Below, in pieces: positions 1-28,079 of a DNA stretch of 64,000 nucleotides. The notes below the pieces were generated by a model. That model was not told the DNA's origin, did no database searches, and saw nothing but the letters and a program-made list of their open reading frames with translations. The stretch lies in assembly GCA_030268105.1 (NCBI GenBank), contig BSDZ01000021.1, positions 1,364,001-1,428,000 on the forward strand, written 5' to 3'. The stretch is from Volvox africanus. Lineage: Eukaryota; Chlorophyta; Chlorophyceae; Chlamydomonadales; Volvocaceae. Both the position numbers and the translations under genes were made by a program. Each line of letters opens with the position of its first letter. The first letter of the stretch is position 1.

Positions 1-215
1 CACGGCCACTGCCCTCCTGCCTTTGCTCTCCGCCGCATGTAAAGGAGGATAAGCTGAACTGCGTCCTCATATACCTTATCTATCCTGGGAGCTGTTTGTC
101 CTTAACATGACAGTCACTGACAGAAAGCAGGGCGTAGTTTCTCTTTTCTATATCCCCTTGATCGAACCCCTTGGCCCTCACCGTTCATACCCCCCTCCCA
201 CACGCACGCACACAG

Positions 216-16821
<16,606 letters not shown>

Positions 16822-16935
16822 AGAGACTCTCGCGGCTCATAGGGGCGGGGAAGGCGCCTTAGGGATGCGCAGGGGTGCATGCTATTTAAGTGTTTGCTTC
16901 CGGCGGGGGTAGAATGAATGCAATCGGGGTCTAGA

Positions 16936-16940
16936 TGTAA
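16936..16940 (+). terminator. TGTAA polyadenylation signal of the large gene
   Basis: TGTAA is the usual poly(A) signal of chlorophyte nuclear genes. This copy lies about 115 bases after the proposed stop at 16821, with no further coding-like exon downstream. Confidence 0.5.
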
Positions 16941-19600
16941 AACATTGCAGTGTACACGGTGATAGCAGCCTAACAGTGCAGAAGTTAGGATGCAGCAGTA
17001 GTATTAGAAATCAGCCATCGCTGGTTTTGTCGATGTAGAAGTCAGCGGTGGGCGCCACATGGGCGCCACATGTACAGGCTCGGGCGCTCTGCCGGATCAG
17101 TGCCCCATCAGCGTGCTGCTCTGAGCCCTGTGTGTCACCCCTCCTGGCTTTTAAATGCGCCTCCAGGATCGAGTTCGGCAAATTCTAACATCTCACATCC
17201 GCAAGCGCGCAGCGACTGGCGGTGCATTCGGCCCACGGGTATTGTAGACAGTTGCTGCCCTCCCGGGCCCCTCTGCCGGCCCTGATAAGCGGGAGGGGAC
17301 ACCGCTTCACGACCTTAGGACTCCCTGAACTCCCTGTGTTTTAGGAGCTTTCTTCGTGATCTGTCAGCTTACATGCATATGCCGGGTAGTGACCTGCCGT
17401 GCAGCAACTCATTTTACGGCATCTTTGGAAGGCGTTGTGTAGCACCGGCGGGACAAGTTGGCCGCAGGATGGGACGCCAACGGTAAGCCGCGGTCCGTAT
17501 CCTAGCTTTAAGTGGAGGGCTCCATTGGTGATCTGGTATCTACGCGCGCACGTACTGAAAAACATTGCATTGTGTTGGCTGCATAATAGCGACACCGGGA
17601 CTGGGATTGGAAGTGTGTTTTAAAGATGTCAAATCCCTAGCTGTTGGGCGCGACGACGGATTTGTTACATATTCAAATTCTCTGCCTTGATTGCCTCCGA
17701 GCGGAAGGATCGGTTATTAGTACGGCATGTATCGGAATTGGAAGGTTTCGGCAAAGCTGTGGTTTTGTGATCAGGTTGCATCGGCGCAGGTGGTTTGCAA
17801 GATTACATGGTTTCGGAGATGCAGCATTATGTTCGCGTTGAAATTGTGTACCCTCCGCGCTCCTTCTAAATGTAATTCCAAGTTGAGTTGATGAGTGGAA
17901 AGCTGTCGTGCGCTTTGCTGGGACCCGACATGAGAGCCGTCTTGCAAGGCGAGGAATGCGCGTGCCTGTAGCTGATGGAGAGGGAGAGCGCATGTGCGTG
18001 TTGAAAGCTGTATGCTCTATTAAGGGGCACGAAAGTGAAGAAATGTCCTTGTTGTGGCAGGTTGGCGCGGTGCTTGTGCAATTAAGCGCCTTAGTAGAAG
18101 CAGGGTGGCGTGGCGGATCGGCTCTCGCGTGGACCTACGGACGCTGCGTGTCAACATAGGACACGAACATTACGTGTTCCATAACACGCGTAGTCAGCAG
18201 CCAATTTAGTTCTTTATGCACGCGGTCTGCGGTTTGCGGTCACGCGTTCATGCATCTGTATGCGATCGGTGAATGCATACGTTGGTACGGGCGTGTGTTG
18301 GCACGAGCGTAATGCATACGTATTATATCGTACGTGCGTGTGCAATCCAACGATGAGAAACGCACCAGATAAGGCAATATGGTAAGAGGACTCTGGCATG
18401 TAGCCATATGCTATGGTGCATAGCAAAATTTCAGTTTTCGTACGGGTTGATATTACCACCAGAATTGTCGTCTCATGAGCCGGACATTTTGCCGTGTTGG
18501 CCAACGATATGGCGAGAGTGGGAGATGGTGCGAGGTGTGATGAATGTAAGTAGCTTGCTCTTAAAACGTGTTGGCTGAGGCGCAGACGAAGAAAAACGGT
18601 TATGGACATATAGGCCCCTTGCTACGTATGTATGGAAATATATTGCCTCTTATGATCTAATGATCGGCGTTTTGGCTGACGCCGTGTTGCTCTGGATACA
18701 TCGTAGACTGTATGCAGCTACCTTGCATTGCAGCAGGTCGGGAGCACATTGACCATATGACCATTAGGTCAGGATCTGTTCAGCAACCAACTGCTCAATG
18801 TTACAATACACTTTCTCGTGTGAAGTTATAACCCCCTGTCCACTTGCCCAACCGTGGTAACTGCTCGACCATAACGGCATAACATCGCGTGCAACCAGAG
18901 ACCGACATCTTGCAAAGACGCGTACTAAATCATTTTGCCTTTCGATTGCGCCTATGATAAATTTCAAGTTGGGCTTCAAGCCATGAATTGTACACAAAAG
19001 GACACGAAAAAGGACACAAAAAGGTCCGAGTACATGTAGAGATTCCAAAACAGAGACTAAGTTCAAATAATTCTCAGCCTTAAATTTAATGTATACGAGT
19101 ACTCGCTGCAAAGAAGGCGCTTCGGCCGTCATGACACGTTACAAAGGTCAACTGACATTTTATGCGAAAGCTCCTTGATTTCAAGAAAAATAGAAAACAA
19201 AACAAATGTTTACAAAATGGCAAACTCGTAAAAATTTTGCATTGCCCATAACTTCAGAGAAACAGTCTTTACCAGCCCCTCACACGTACGTCAATATTAT
19301 GCCTGAGAAATAACACAAAACATTTCGGAGAGTTACCATTTCTTTTGACAAAATTGTTAAAATGTCAGCCGGTTGAAAAATGATTGGTTAAGAGGCGTAC
19401 AAGCTGTTGCAACGACGTACTTTGTTGTACATTGCTCTTATGAAAAATAGGAATTACATTTTTTCCATGCCAACTGTTATGAAAAATATTACTACTGTTT
19501 TATGATATTTTAGTTGCATAAGTTATATGTTGTATCATGACGGCGCAAACCTTTCAGTTCTGGCAATTTAAGGCAAAGCTACTCGTTTTCAATCCCCTGT
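16941..19600. other. Intergenic stretch with no gene seen
   Basis: Only short open frames without coding character were found. Composition becomes AT-rich after about 18.9 kb. A short direct duplication of GGGCGCCACAT lies at about 17050-17072. It separates the large metabolic gene from the VARL array and may hold promoter sequence for locus A. Confidence 0.5.
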
Positions 19601-20181
19601 CTTTTGATTTCTAATTATGCAGAAGTCGACTCAGTTACTTCTAAAATTCAGTATCTTAACGCGAAATAACCAATGGTTTTCCGTAGGCGACATCCTAAGA
19701 ATACCTCTAGGTTTCCTGGAAAACTCCCCCACCAAGAAATGAAACGCTCTTGCTGTCTTGGAATCGGCCACTGGAAAGACGTCAACATGGAGTATGGTTA
19801 CTTTCAAAGGTACGGTCAACTGGCACGATGCGTTGAATGAGGCTTCCTGCCAACGACAAACCTTTGGTGCTGTAAGATTTAGTTATATGTTTTTATTCGA
19901 AGTATCTTTGTGAGGTGTATTAGGAAAGGTCAAACAACCAAAATAATTGCAGTCTTAAGCCATGTGAACGGAGCTTTCCAAATGCACAAACAGAGTTCGT
20001 TTGAAATATATTTATATGACCTGATAACATTCTTCCTTTAAAGGGGCCGGCAACGGGCGTCCGCGGCCTGGATGGTGGGGCCGCTTGCTCTACTCGGAAA
20101 GTCGCTGATGACCCGGAATCGTTTTCTTTCAACCTGAAAATTGCCAAAAGAATTGCGCCTTTCCAATGTCCGCAATTTGAC

Positions 20182-20211
20182 TGGTGGGCGCCGTGCCAGC
20201 ATCGCCCACCA
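20182..20211. repeat. Conserved hairpin element, copy 1
   Basis: Nine-base stem (TGGTGGGCG and its complement) enclosing a 12-base loop, CCGTGCCAGCAT. Related hairpins with loops of the same length occur at 39005-39036 and 35884-35909. Confidence 0.6.
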
Positions 20212-21218
20212 ATACCGCCTGAACTCTATGGAGCTCATCTTTCATCCTCTGGTATAAATTCATGAGCAGCCATATGTCTATATTATGAGCGGTAAGCTTT
20301 CGGGCCCGTATGTGGAAGATAAGGGCATGTACGCCAACGGACAACAGAAATAGAAAAGATTTGCCTTACTGTCCATCACTTATAGTCATAAGGAAAGAGT
20401 CTCAATAAGAGCATTGATATAATTGCGCACTTCAGACATTCGCTAACGGGTTCCTCAGTATAAATGTCGGCGAGTGGATGGGCAGCATGAGGCAAAATAA
20501 CTGTTCACATATGACTTAAAACAGGACACAATAGGACATTAGTTTTCCATGTCGTTGCAGGAATTATTGTTTTCAACCCTAGAGGCCGCCCGCAGCTAGA
20601 GGTTGCCTCCGTGCGCCAGCGTTACGGGAAAGCGCCCTAGCTAAAGCATTCCTTATTCGTAGCCACCATATTGCAGAAATTTCGACGGTAAGTTTTCCGA
20701 AGTGGACGGAGAAACGCCGGGAACGTAGGCGTAACACTGCTGACAGCTCCTATGAAGGTTAGGACGCGATACTGTGCGGCAAGCGCTTCCAGTAATATAC
20801 CTTGTTTTGATACAATGCTAGAGGCGCAGATCCAGGGCAGGGCCAGGTGGCTCTGAGGTGGTGTTTAGCCGCCCAGATTGCTTGGGTCCCTTAGGCGGCC
20901 GAATGCATCCAAGTGCGAATCCAATATGTTTCCGTGCTTACCTGACTTGTTGCCATATCCAGGAATAGACTGCCTGCAAAAGGAGGCCACCTGGTGATCC
21001 AGAGCGCCCCTTTCTCGCGTGTACCTGAGTGCTTGTATTGTCGCGCGGCTTAACGCCGCTGCAACGCCGCGCTTCGCCTTCAAGGTGTCCCGATCCCGGC
21101 ATTACCTATCTACATCACAATAAGATCGCTTATGCTCTCCTGATTTCACAGCTGCCTTACGCCATCCAAGCTCCGCACACTAACGCGTATGACACATTTC
21201 TTACCTCTTCCTCGACAG

Positions 21219-21265
21219 GCATCCCGCAAGGACCCACAAATATTTCTGGACTCTTTTGTGACAAG
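21219..21265 (+). CDS. Putative 5' exon 1 of VARL locus A
   Basis: A 47-base interval between an AG acceptor (CTCGACAG) and a GTAAAA donor. The matching interval at 40051-40097 upstream of locus C has the same length and position. In one frame both read as coding: ASRKDPQIFLDSFVT here and ASCKNLLRSPYAYVT there, each leaving AG at the end to complete an Arg codon with the next exon. Its connection to the main exon at 22513 is not resolved, so it may instead be leader sequence. Confidence 0.4.
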
Positions 21266-21581
21266 GTAAAAAAACTTAAATAATGTCCTGCCATTGCAAA
21301 TCTTTGTATATCGGCATCTTTGTATATCGGTCACTGTTTGTGTGTCGGAGCTTTTACCCTCAGCTTTATGATCTACTGCGATGGTCTCCAGCCGCCACAT
21401 TCACAATGTATGATGACTGAAGCGCCTTCATCCCTAACCAGGGCAAACAAGTTTTCAGATTTTTTAAACGCAATCTTTCCGTGAGCTGCGCATCACGGCT
21501 CACAGTGTGTGACTGTCCGTCCGTCCACGCCTTCGGCAACATCGATCCCAATTCACATGGACCCGACTTATCTTTTTACAG

Positions 21582-21629
21582 GAGTTCCTTGGAAGACCAA
21601 ACTTCTGCCGCTGCTGCTTTTTCAACGAG
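21582..21629 (+). CDS. Putative 5' exon 2 of VARL locus A
   Basis: A 48-base interval flanked by TTTTTACAG and GTAGGA. With the AG carried from the previous exon it reads RSSLEDQTSAAAAFST. The locus C counterpart (40432-40482) is 51 bases and reads RRSLLEGQTSAAAASSW, so the two differ in length by exactly one codon. That pattern suggests protein-coding constraint. The phase into the next exon is again AG. Confidence 0.4.
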
Positions 21630-21792
21630 GTAGGACAGCGCGCGCACAGCATGGGCTCGGGGACTATCCATAGCAGCTGTATAACCATCAACTAGCGAAC
21701 AAACACTTAACTTATGTGCCCACGAGAACCCGTGGCTCGCTCTTGGAGCGGATGTACATGTATGTCTCCCCAGCCGGGGCTGCAACCCCGGG

Positions 21793-22080
21793 TATGCATG
21801 TTGCGCGGTCGTGAGTTTTCCGTAGATCGTCCGTGCATAGACTGGTGAATGGGCTGCTCAGGCGCGGCGATCCCTGCATGGTCCGTCCATCCTTGCTCTA
21901 GCACAGCTCCGTTAGATGGTGCAGAGGGTCCATCACGGGCGTGGCGTGCCCGATTCCATGGTGTGGGTGTTGGCCCGGCAATGCGGCAGCGCTCATCAGC
22001 GAAAAGCGGAAAACGAAGCCAACCAAGGCTGCATGCGAAGGAGCAAGCCCCCCACCTAACAGTGTCTTTCCGGCCACGTG
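21793..22080. repeat. 288-base near-identical block, copy 1
   Basis: The block begins at TATGCATG and ends at GCCACGTG. The other copy, at 41254-41541, has the same length and only about two differences by eye, while flanking sequence in the same duplication is strongly diverged. It could be a short exon (an open frame starts at ATG 21849), a recent conversion tract, or a non-autonomous mobile insertion. No terminal inverted repeats were seen. Confidence 0.75.
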
Positions 22081-22512
22081 CAATCATGGGATAACGCTGG
22101 TGAAGCATCATCACTCCGGCTGCCATTGATGCGTGAAAGTAGTATTGGTGTAATGACCCAGAAGATAGCTCCTGTATACCGTAGGGAGGGGATCTCGTCT
22201 CTTTTGCCCTGTAGTTTTGCGCATGTCGTATCGTTGGTTAACGGCCAATCAGTGTTTGCACTCCATTGCCTTCCTTGTCTCTCCGCCTTCCTAAGCTCAC
22301 ATGTGTGTATATACATGTGTGTAGCAGACCTCTTACAAATATAGAACGAGCACCATTCCAAAGTTTGACTCATAGAACCGGTCATCATCATGATACACAT
22401 GGCCCCGTTTAACTCTCGCTCTGCATTGTTGCCAAACCCCGTCTTTAAACAGGTTGAGTCTAGACAGCGCGGCGACGACCTTGTGCGCAACGCACTGTAA
22501 CACGCCGCGGTG

Positions 22513-25500
22513 ATGCAGCAACAGCAGCCCGTCCTACCTCCCCTGTCGGCGCATCACACCCATGCGCCCGAGAGCCCTTCCGTCGATCAAGGTGCCCTGC
22601 CGGCCAGTGCGCGGCCCCCTGGCAACGTTCGGATGTCGTCGCCTGCCAATGGTTCGACACCGCTGGCACTTCATCCCATCGCGAACTGGGGTGCGGCTCG
22701 TAACCCAGATGCCACTCCGCAGACACCCCCCCAGGTGCAGCTGCCCAACTCATGGCTGGACTCGTCCGTGCATTCTTCGGCCTTCAGCGTAGTGCCATGT
22801 GGGGAATCTCGAGAGGTGCCGCCAATTGCGACGTCTGAGCGGACATGCCCTCGTACTTTACGTAACATTAGCGGCGGAGGCAGCTGCGGCAGTCTCGAAA
22901 GTGACGGCACTTGCGGATCTGGAGGCAGTCCCGGTGGCGTGACCACCGCTAGTGGAAACCCCCCGCTGGCTGCTTTAGACGAGGGACCGCGTCGCCTCAA
23001 GAACACCCCCCAGTCGGAGGAAGTGCCTCCACCGCCGCCACATCAGCCTCTCGAGGACCGCAGGGTATCGGCTGGAGGTGCATCCGCGGCCGCAGAGGAC
23101 ACCGTGATTCAGAATCATGGACAGAGCGATACTGAAGGCGCTGCGGGTGCTTTGGATGGCGGCGCCGATGCTGCCCCCTTGGCTACGAGCAACCAGCAAG
23201 ACGCCGTACAAAACCTGGATGAGATCGTGGCGGCGCTGCCCCCTGGGCCGATTCATGTGACAGTCGCCGTGCGCGTCGGTGCTGGCGGTGGCCGGCGGCC
23301 AAGAGGGGGCGGCGCTCGTGTAGCTGAGCGGGACACGCGTACCGGGTACATGCGGGGTCACGCATGCGGGGTCTTCGACGTGCCGCGTTACCTTTCTGGT
23401 CGGGACTGCATCCACAACGGCAACAAATGGATGTCCCGCTCAAACTTTGAAAAGGTAGGAGCTCCACGTCAGTGCGCTTCATCAGGAACTCGGGATGGCT
23501 TTCGGCCCTAACCGCCTGCGCGTGTGCTTCCGTTGATTTGCGATAATATCGAACGGATCTCCATTTCTTTTTGGGGCCGCAAAAATGCGATGTTATTTGC
23601 AATTAATTTCTATGATATATGCTTCATACAGATAAAACCTATATGCTCACACAAAAACTGCCGACGCGCAAAAACACCGGGAAAACTGAGGAGCTGCTGC
23701 GAAGGCTGTATGTGTGGCAAGCGCAGATTTCTAGGGCTGTGTGCGTTACCTGGAAAGATAAAATTTAAATAAAAATATTTCCATATTGAATCTTAACATA
23801 AAGCTTGGCCATTGGCATGTTGAGGCATTCGTCTCACCATCTCAAAAACACTACCTTGGCGCCCGCCTCTTGCTCACAAAAAATTTCTTATTTGTTAAAG
23901 TTTTTAATATCCTTAATTGTGTAATGATGGTTACCAACGACAAACATTCAAAATTGTCATGATTTTACCATTCTAAACCCTTTGACCATCTGAGTATTCG
24001 TTTTGTGATATGAATGTTTTTCTCTACAACCTTGTTAAAGTCCGCGAACTCCACGATTTGATATTTTGTATTATATTCTCCATTCATCTCGCGGTGCCTT
24101 GCTTGAATGAATTGAGGGTGAATTTGGATGCCCCTCTATAACAATAGTCCCCGGGCGTCCATCGCTGATCTTTTATAGAATGTGTATATTTTAAAGTAGG
24201 ATAATTGTTCTAACAATGAATGGATTAATTCATGAAATGCTGATGGAGGAAGAGTTAATATAACAGTATATAATCAAATACAAACCTGACTTAAATGGCA
24301 TCCAACCAAACTTGCAAAGTCTGGAGACGCATGCATGGGCCATGGGATAAGAGACTCTAAGATTAGTATGCTGATGGCTCATCTGAGTCTATTACAGCAC
24401 GATAGTTCATGTCTTGCTTGTGCCTTTCCTCTTTTGCACCATAGGACTACGAATACATGCTTTGCAAAGCAAGCACTGTTCCCATGCCTCATCTATCATT
24501 CTGTCCCGTTTCGTTCCCTTTCAGGTTGGCGGTAGTAAGATGGCTAAGTGGTACCGCTCTATCTTGGTGTTGCCTGATTTGGAGCCCCTGGGCGAGTGGC
24601 TGGAGCGCCACGGGATGCAAGTCACCAAGGGTCCCCCACGTCGCAGCCGTAAGCGGGCGGCCGAAAGTGGCGATGGCGACGAGCAGCTGGGAGACGGCCC
24701 CGACGACGATGGTGCAGCTGGAAGCCAGGAAGAGGAGCCCATGCAAGTAGATTCGGAGACAACATTGGCGATTGTCGCAAACAGCCCTGCCGCCACCACC
24801 GGGGGGCAGCTCCGAAATGGCAACCACCCAGCTGATGCACCAGCCTGGAGGTCCGACGGCCAGCAGCTGCAGCCTCAGCAGCTGCCGCTGCTCAACAACC
24901 CCCGTAATTCATCTATGCCGGCTGCGGCTGCGGCAGTAATGTCGGAGGGCAACGAGGAGCTGCCGATGCGAGCCGGCCATTGGCCGCAATCGCCAGAGGC
25001 GACAGTGGCGGCAGATTCTGCACCACAGCCACTGCCGCAACCATCGCACTTTCCACATCAGGATGTGCACCCGCAGCAGCAGTTGTGGACATCGCCGGCC
25101 CCACAGCAGCAGCAGCGACAGCCCTCACCACCGCCACTGCATCAGCCTCTCGAGGACCGCAGGGTTTCAGCTGGAGGTGCATCCGCGGCCGCAGAGGACA
25201 CCGTGATTCAGAATCATGGACAGAGCGATACTGAAGGCGCTGCGGGCGCTTCCGATGGCGGCGCCGCTGCTGCCCTCCCGGCTACGAGCAACCAGCAAGA
25301 CGCCGTACGAAACCTGGATGAGATCGTGGCGGCGCTGCCCCCTGGGCCGATTCATGTGACAGTCGCCGTGCGCGTCGGTGCTGGCGGCGGCCGGCGGCCA
25401 AGAGGGGCAGCCCGTGCGGCGGAGGAGGATACACGCTCTGGGTACATGCGGGGTCACGCACGCGGGGTCTTCGACGTGCCGCGTTACCTTTCTGGCCGGG

Positions 25501-28079
25501 ATTGCATCCACAACGGCAACAAATGGATGTCCCGCTCAAACTTTGAAAAGGTGGGAGCGCTTCTTCGGTAAAGTGGGATTCGGATGACTTTCAGCCCTAA
25601 TCGCCTGCGCGTGCGCTTCCGCCGACTTCCGATATATGCAGCATATTGCATTATCTCTATGTTTTCCGAAATATCACATTTTCCATGTGAGTCTATCGCT
25701 ACTTGCTTATGATCGATACTCATGCTGTTTGCTCACACTAAAACTTGGTACAAGCGAAGGCGAATTGGAAACCTCAAATTCCTTCAAAGATTTTAAAAAA
25801 GATAAATTAAATTTTATATTTTGTTCATATTATGTATACCAACTTTCATGTTCGTTAATTTGGCGCACGCAGCCGACCATTGCGCCCGCCGATCACTGCG
25901 ACGGACGCCAACAAAAATGTGCCCACTGCCGTTACTGTTTATTTATATTGTTAATTTCTGTTGCCTGATAATTAATGCATTTGATGTTAGAAATATGTTA
26001 CATTCGCTACTATGTTACCTTACTTCGGTTTCAATAATACTCTTTCAGTATCCCTGTCCTGTTATTAATTTGTCTCTGGCATATGCCACTAAGCCTATGA
26101 TTGCTGCACGAATTCCCTTTGCAAAGTAATCTTTATACATAAATAACATTTTTAAATATGACTTCTAGGTACTAGTTCTTGACCATTTCGCGAGCCTCTA
26201 CAGCCATACACCCTCCTGGCCGAGCACGTCCGAGCTTGTCAGAGCTTGTCCTTGTCCGAAATTGCTGAATGCGCCCGTTAAATTTCCTAAACAGGTGGGA
26301 GGAAGCAAGATGGCCAAATGGTACCGCTCTATCCGCGTGTTGCCCGATCTTGAGCCCCTGGGCGAGTGGCTGGAGCGCCACGGGGTACCCGTCGCTAAAG
26401 GCCCGGCACGTCGCAGCCGTAAGCGGGCGGCCGAAAGTGGCGATGGCGACGAGCAGCTGGGAGACGGCCCCGACGACGATGGTGCAGCTGGAAGCCAGGA
26501 AGAGGAGCCAATGCAAGTCGACACGGAAGCGAACGTGGCCGCAGTACCAAACCCGCCGGCGGCGCCAGCGCCCGCAGCAGCTCTAACTCCACTTGCCTCG
26601 CTGCCACCGTTGGCACCGCTGCCGCCACAAGCCGCAGCTGAAGCCGCAGCTGCGGCTGCAGCTGCAGCACGGTCAGCTGCAGCGAAGGCAGCTGGATCGG
26701 CATCTGTTGCCACGGGGCATGCGTCGCATCCCGGCGTGGATCGTCCCGTGGAAATCCCGTTGGACCGGAAATTCCTGCAGGCATTGCTGAACACGCTGTC
26801 TCAAGAGCAGCTTCTTTCCCGAAATGCTCTCGAGTCGGCAGTCAACGCCACTGAGGAGGAGCATGACCACGAGCTGTATGGACCACCTGGAGCCTACGTT
26901 GATTACTCCGCCTACGGTGGTATACGGAATCAAGGGACGATGCGTACCGGGGCCGGGGCCAGTGCGATCTCACGAGGCGCCGGGGCTCCAGGCACCGCCG
27001 AAGCGAAGTTACTGGCCGCGGCACAGGCTATGTTCGGGGCTGCGATGGCGGCAGCGCGACACCATCGTAGTGGAGACTTGCCGCCAGCAGAGCTCCCTAC
27101 GGACATGCCCCGGTTGCGCTGGCGTGCGCTGCACCGGTCCCAATCGTCCAGCGATCCAATGTCGTCGTCACCGACGCTGCACCTCGACCTACAGGATCTG
27201 CAAAATGCCCGGGATCTTGAGGACGGCCACGAGAACCCCAACCGTGGCAGTCGCCAGGCGCTTCGTCAGGAGCTTCAGCTCCAGCAGCAGCAACAACATC
27301 AGCTCCAGCAGCAGCTTCAGCAGCACTTGCAGCAGCAGCTACAGCAGCAGCTCGAGCAGCAGCTGGAACGGCAACTGGAGCAAGAGCAGCAACACCTACT
27401 ACGCCGCATCCGGGCGCAACAGCAGCAGCAGCTCCTGGCTGAAGAAGAGGACTATTATTACGGTGGTGATAACGATGCCCAGATGGAAGAGGACGAGGAA
27501 GACGTCATGAGTCGGATGGGCGGCATGGGAGACATGGAGCTAGACTTGGCACGGGCTCGTGCGGAGGCGGCGCCACAGATGTCACTTCCATTGCCGCAAC
27601 AGGTACGCCGGGCCCATGCTGGGGTACCGATGCCATACAACAGTACACGTCCTCAAAGGTACAGAACCTCCGAGTCTAGCGGAGGGGATATGGAGGGGCC
27701 TGAGGCTCCGTCGGCTGCCTACCTAACAGCGGCTCACGCCGTGGGTGCATCATCACGCGGCTCTTCCGGTCCCGGCACACAACCCCGTTTAGAGCGGCGT
27801 CTGCCGCTGCAGCCACTGCCGCTGCCCCCGGCACCGCCATCTCCATCTTCTCTGGAGAGCGCTGCGGCCTTGGCGCGCGGCCTGGCAGCTCTGCAGGGTT
27901 TGGACGTTGCTGCTGCCTCAGGACTCGGACCCGCGCATGAGCACTTGCCACAAGCGGCAATGCCGGCACCGCACCTGTATCCCCTGCGGGCTTCGGAGGA
28001 TGTATGCTTTAAGCCCCGCTGGAACGGACTTGGATTGTACTATTTCCTTATGGCCTCTGGGCGGGAAAACCGGTTTTAA
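22513..28079 (+). CDS. VARL locus A: RegA-like regulator with two complete VARL (SAND-type) domains
   Basis: Three exons: 22513-23454 (314 codons), 24525-25550 (342) and 26295-28079 (594 plus stop), all joined at phase 0, for about 1250 residues. Exon 1 is Pro/Gln/Gly-rich and ends in the first VARL half (GYMRGHACGVFDVPRYLSG ... NFEK). Exon 2 opens with the second VARL half (GGSKMAKWYRSILVLPD), runs through an acidic and Gln-rich linker, then ends with another first half (GYMRGHARGVFDVPRYLSG ... NFEK). Exon 3 opens with another second half (GGSKMAKWYRSIRVLPD) and continues into Ala-rich, acidic and Gln-rich sequence with QLQQQLQQHLQQQ-type runs. Known: VARL proteins such as RegA are nuclear DNA-binding regulators. 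The start was chosen as the first ATG after in-frame stops (one at 22498-22500). Locus C carries extra N-terminal residues, so the true start may be in an upstream exon. The C-terminus is shorter than in locus C and diverges after about 27950. Confidence 0.75.
23236..24650 (+). other. VARL domain 1 of locus A
   Basis: First half from PIHVTVAVRVGAG through GVFDVPRYLSGRDCIHNGNK to NFEK at 23454. The phase-0 intron is 23455-24524. Second half from VGGSKMAKWYRS through PDLEPLGEWLERHG to the basic RRSRKR. The WYRS and basic residues match the DNA-contacting helix region of SAND-type domains. Confidence 0.75.
25339..26420 (+). other. VARL domain 2 of locus A
   Basis: The same arrangement as domain 1: first half ends at NFEK (25550), intron 25551-26294, second half starts at 26295 with GGSKMAKWYRSIRVLPD and ends at RRSRKR. 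One notable change is HARGVF in place of HACGVF, so a Cys that domain 1, locus B (PACGIF) and locus C (HACGVF) all carry is Arg here. Confidence 0.75.

Larger units (their letters stand above)
19640..23454 (+). repeat. Segmental duplication, copy 1 (5' flank and first exon of VARL locus A)
   Basis: Colinear, unevenly diverged similarity with 38470-43948: 19640-19850 with 38470-38660, 20460-20880 with 39270-39700, 21219-21265 with 40051-40097, 21490-21629 with 40330-40482, 21793-22080 with 41254-41541, 22513-22815 with 42609-42911, and about 23190-23454 with 43690-43948. Spacing differs through insertions in copy 2, notably between 40482 and 41254. The tract covers the upstream exons, leader and first exon of both genes. 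Confidence 0.75.

Noticed and set aside
1..215. A start codon for the large gene inside the window
   Set aside because: The first supported exon begins after an acceptor-like CACAG at about 215 and already lies within the glutaminase region, so the start is outside the window.
19631..20344. Minus-strand short frames with partial similarity to frames at 38433-39218
   Set aside because: The similarity is explained by the segmental duplication at the DNA level, and no intact gene or splice pattern was seen on that strand.
24700..25200. Assembly artefact as the explanation for the fused middle exon
   Set aside because: The linker between the two halves is unique Gln/Pro-rich sequence, the frame is open for 342 codons and both splice ends are intact. 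Not fully excluded without reads.
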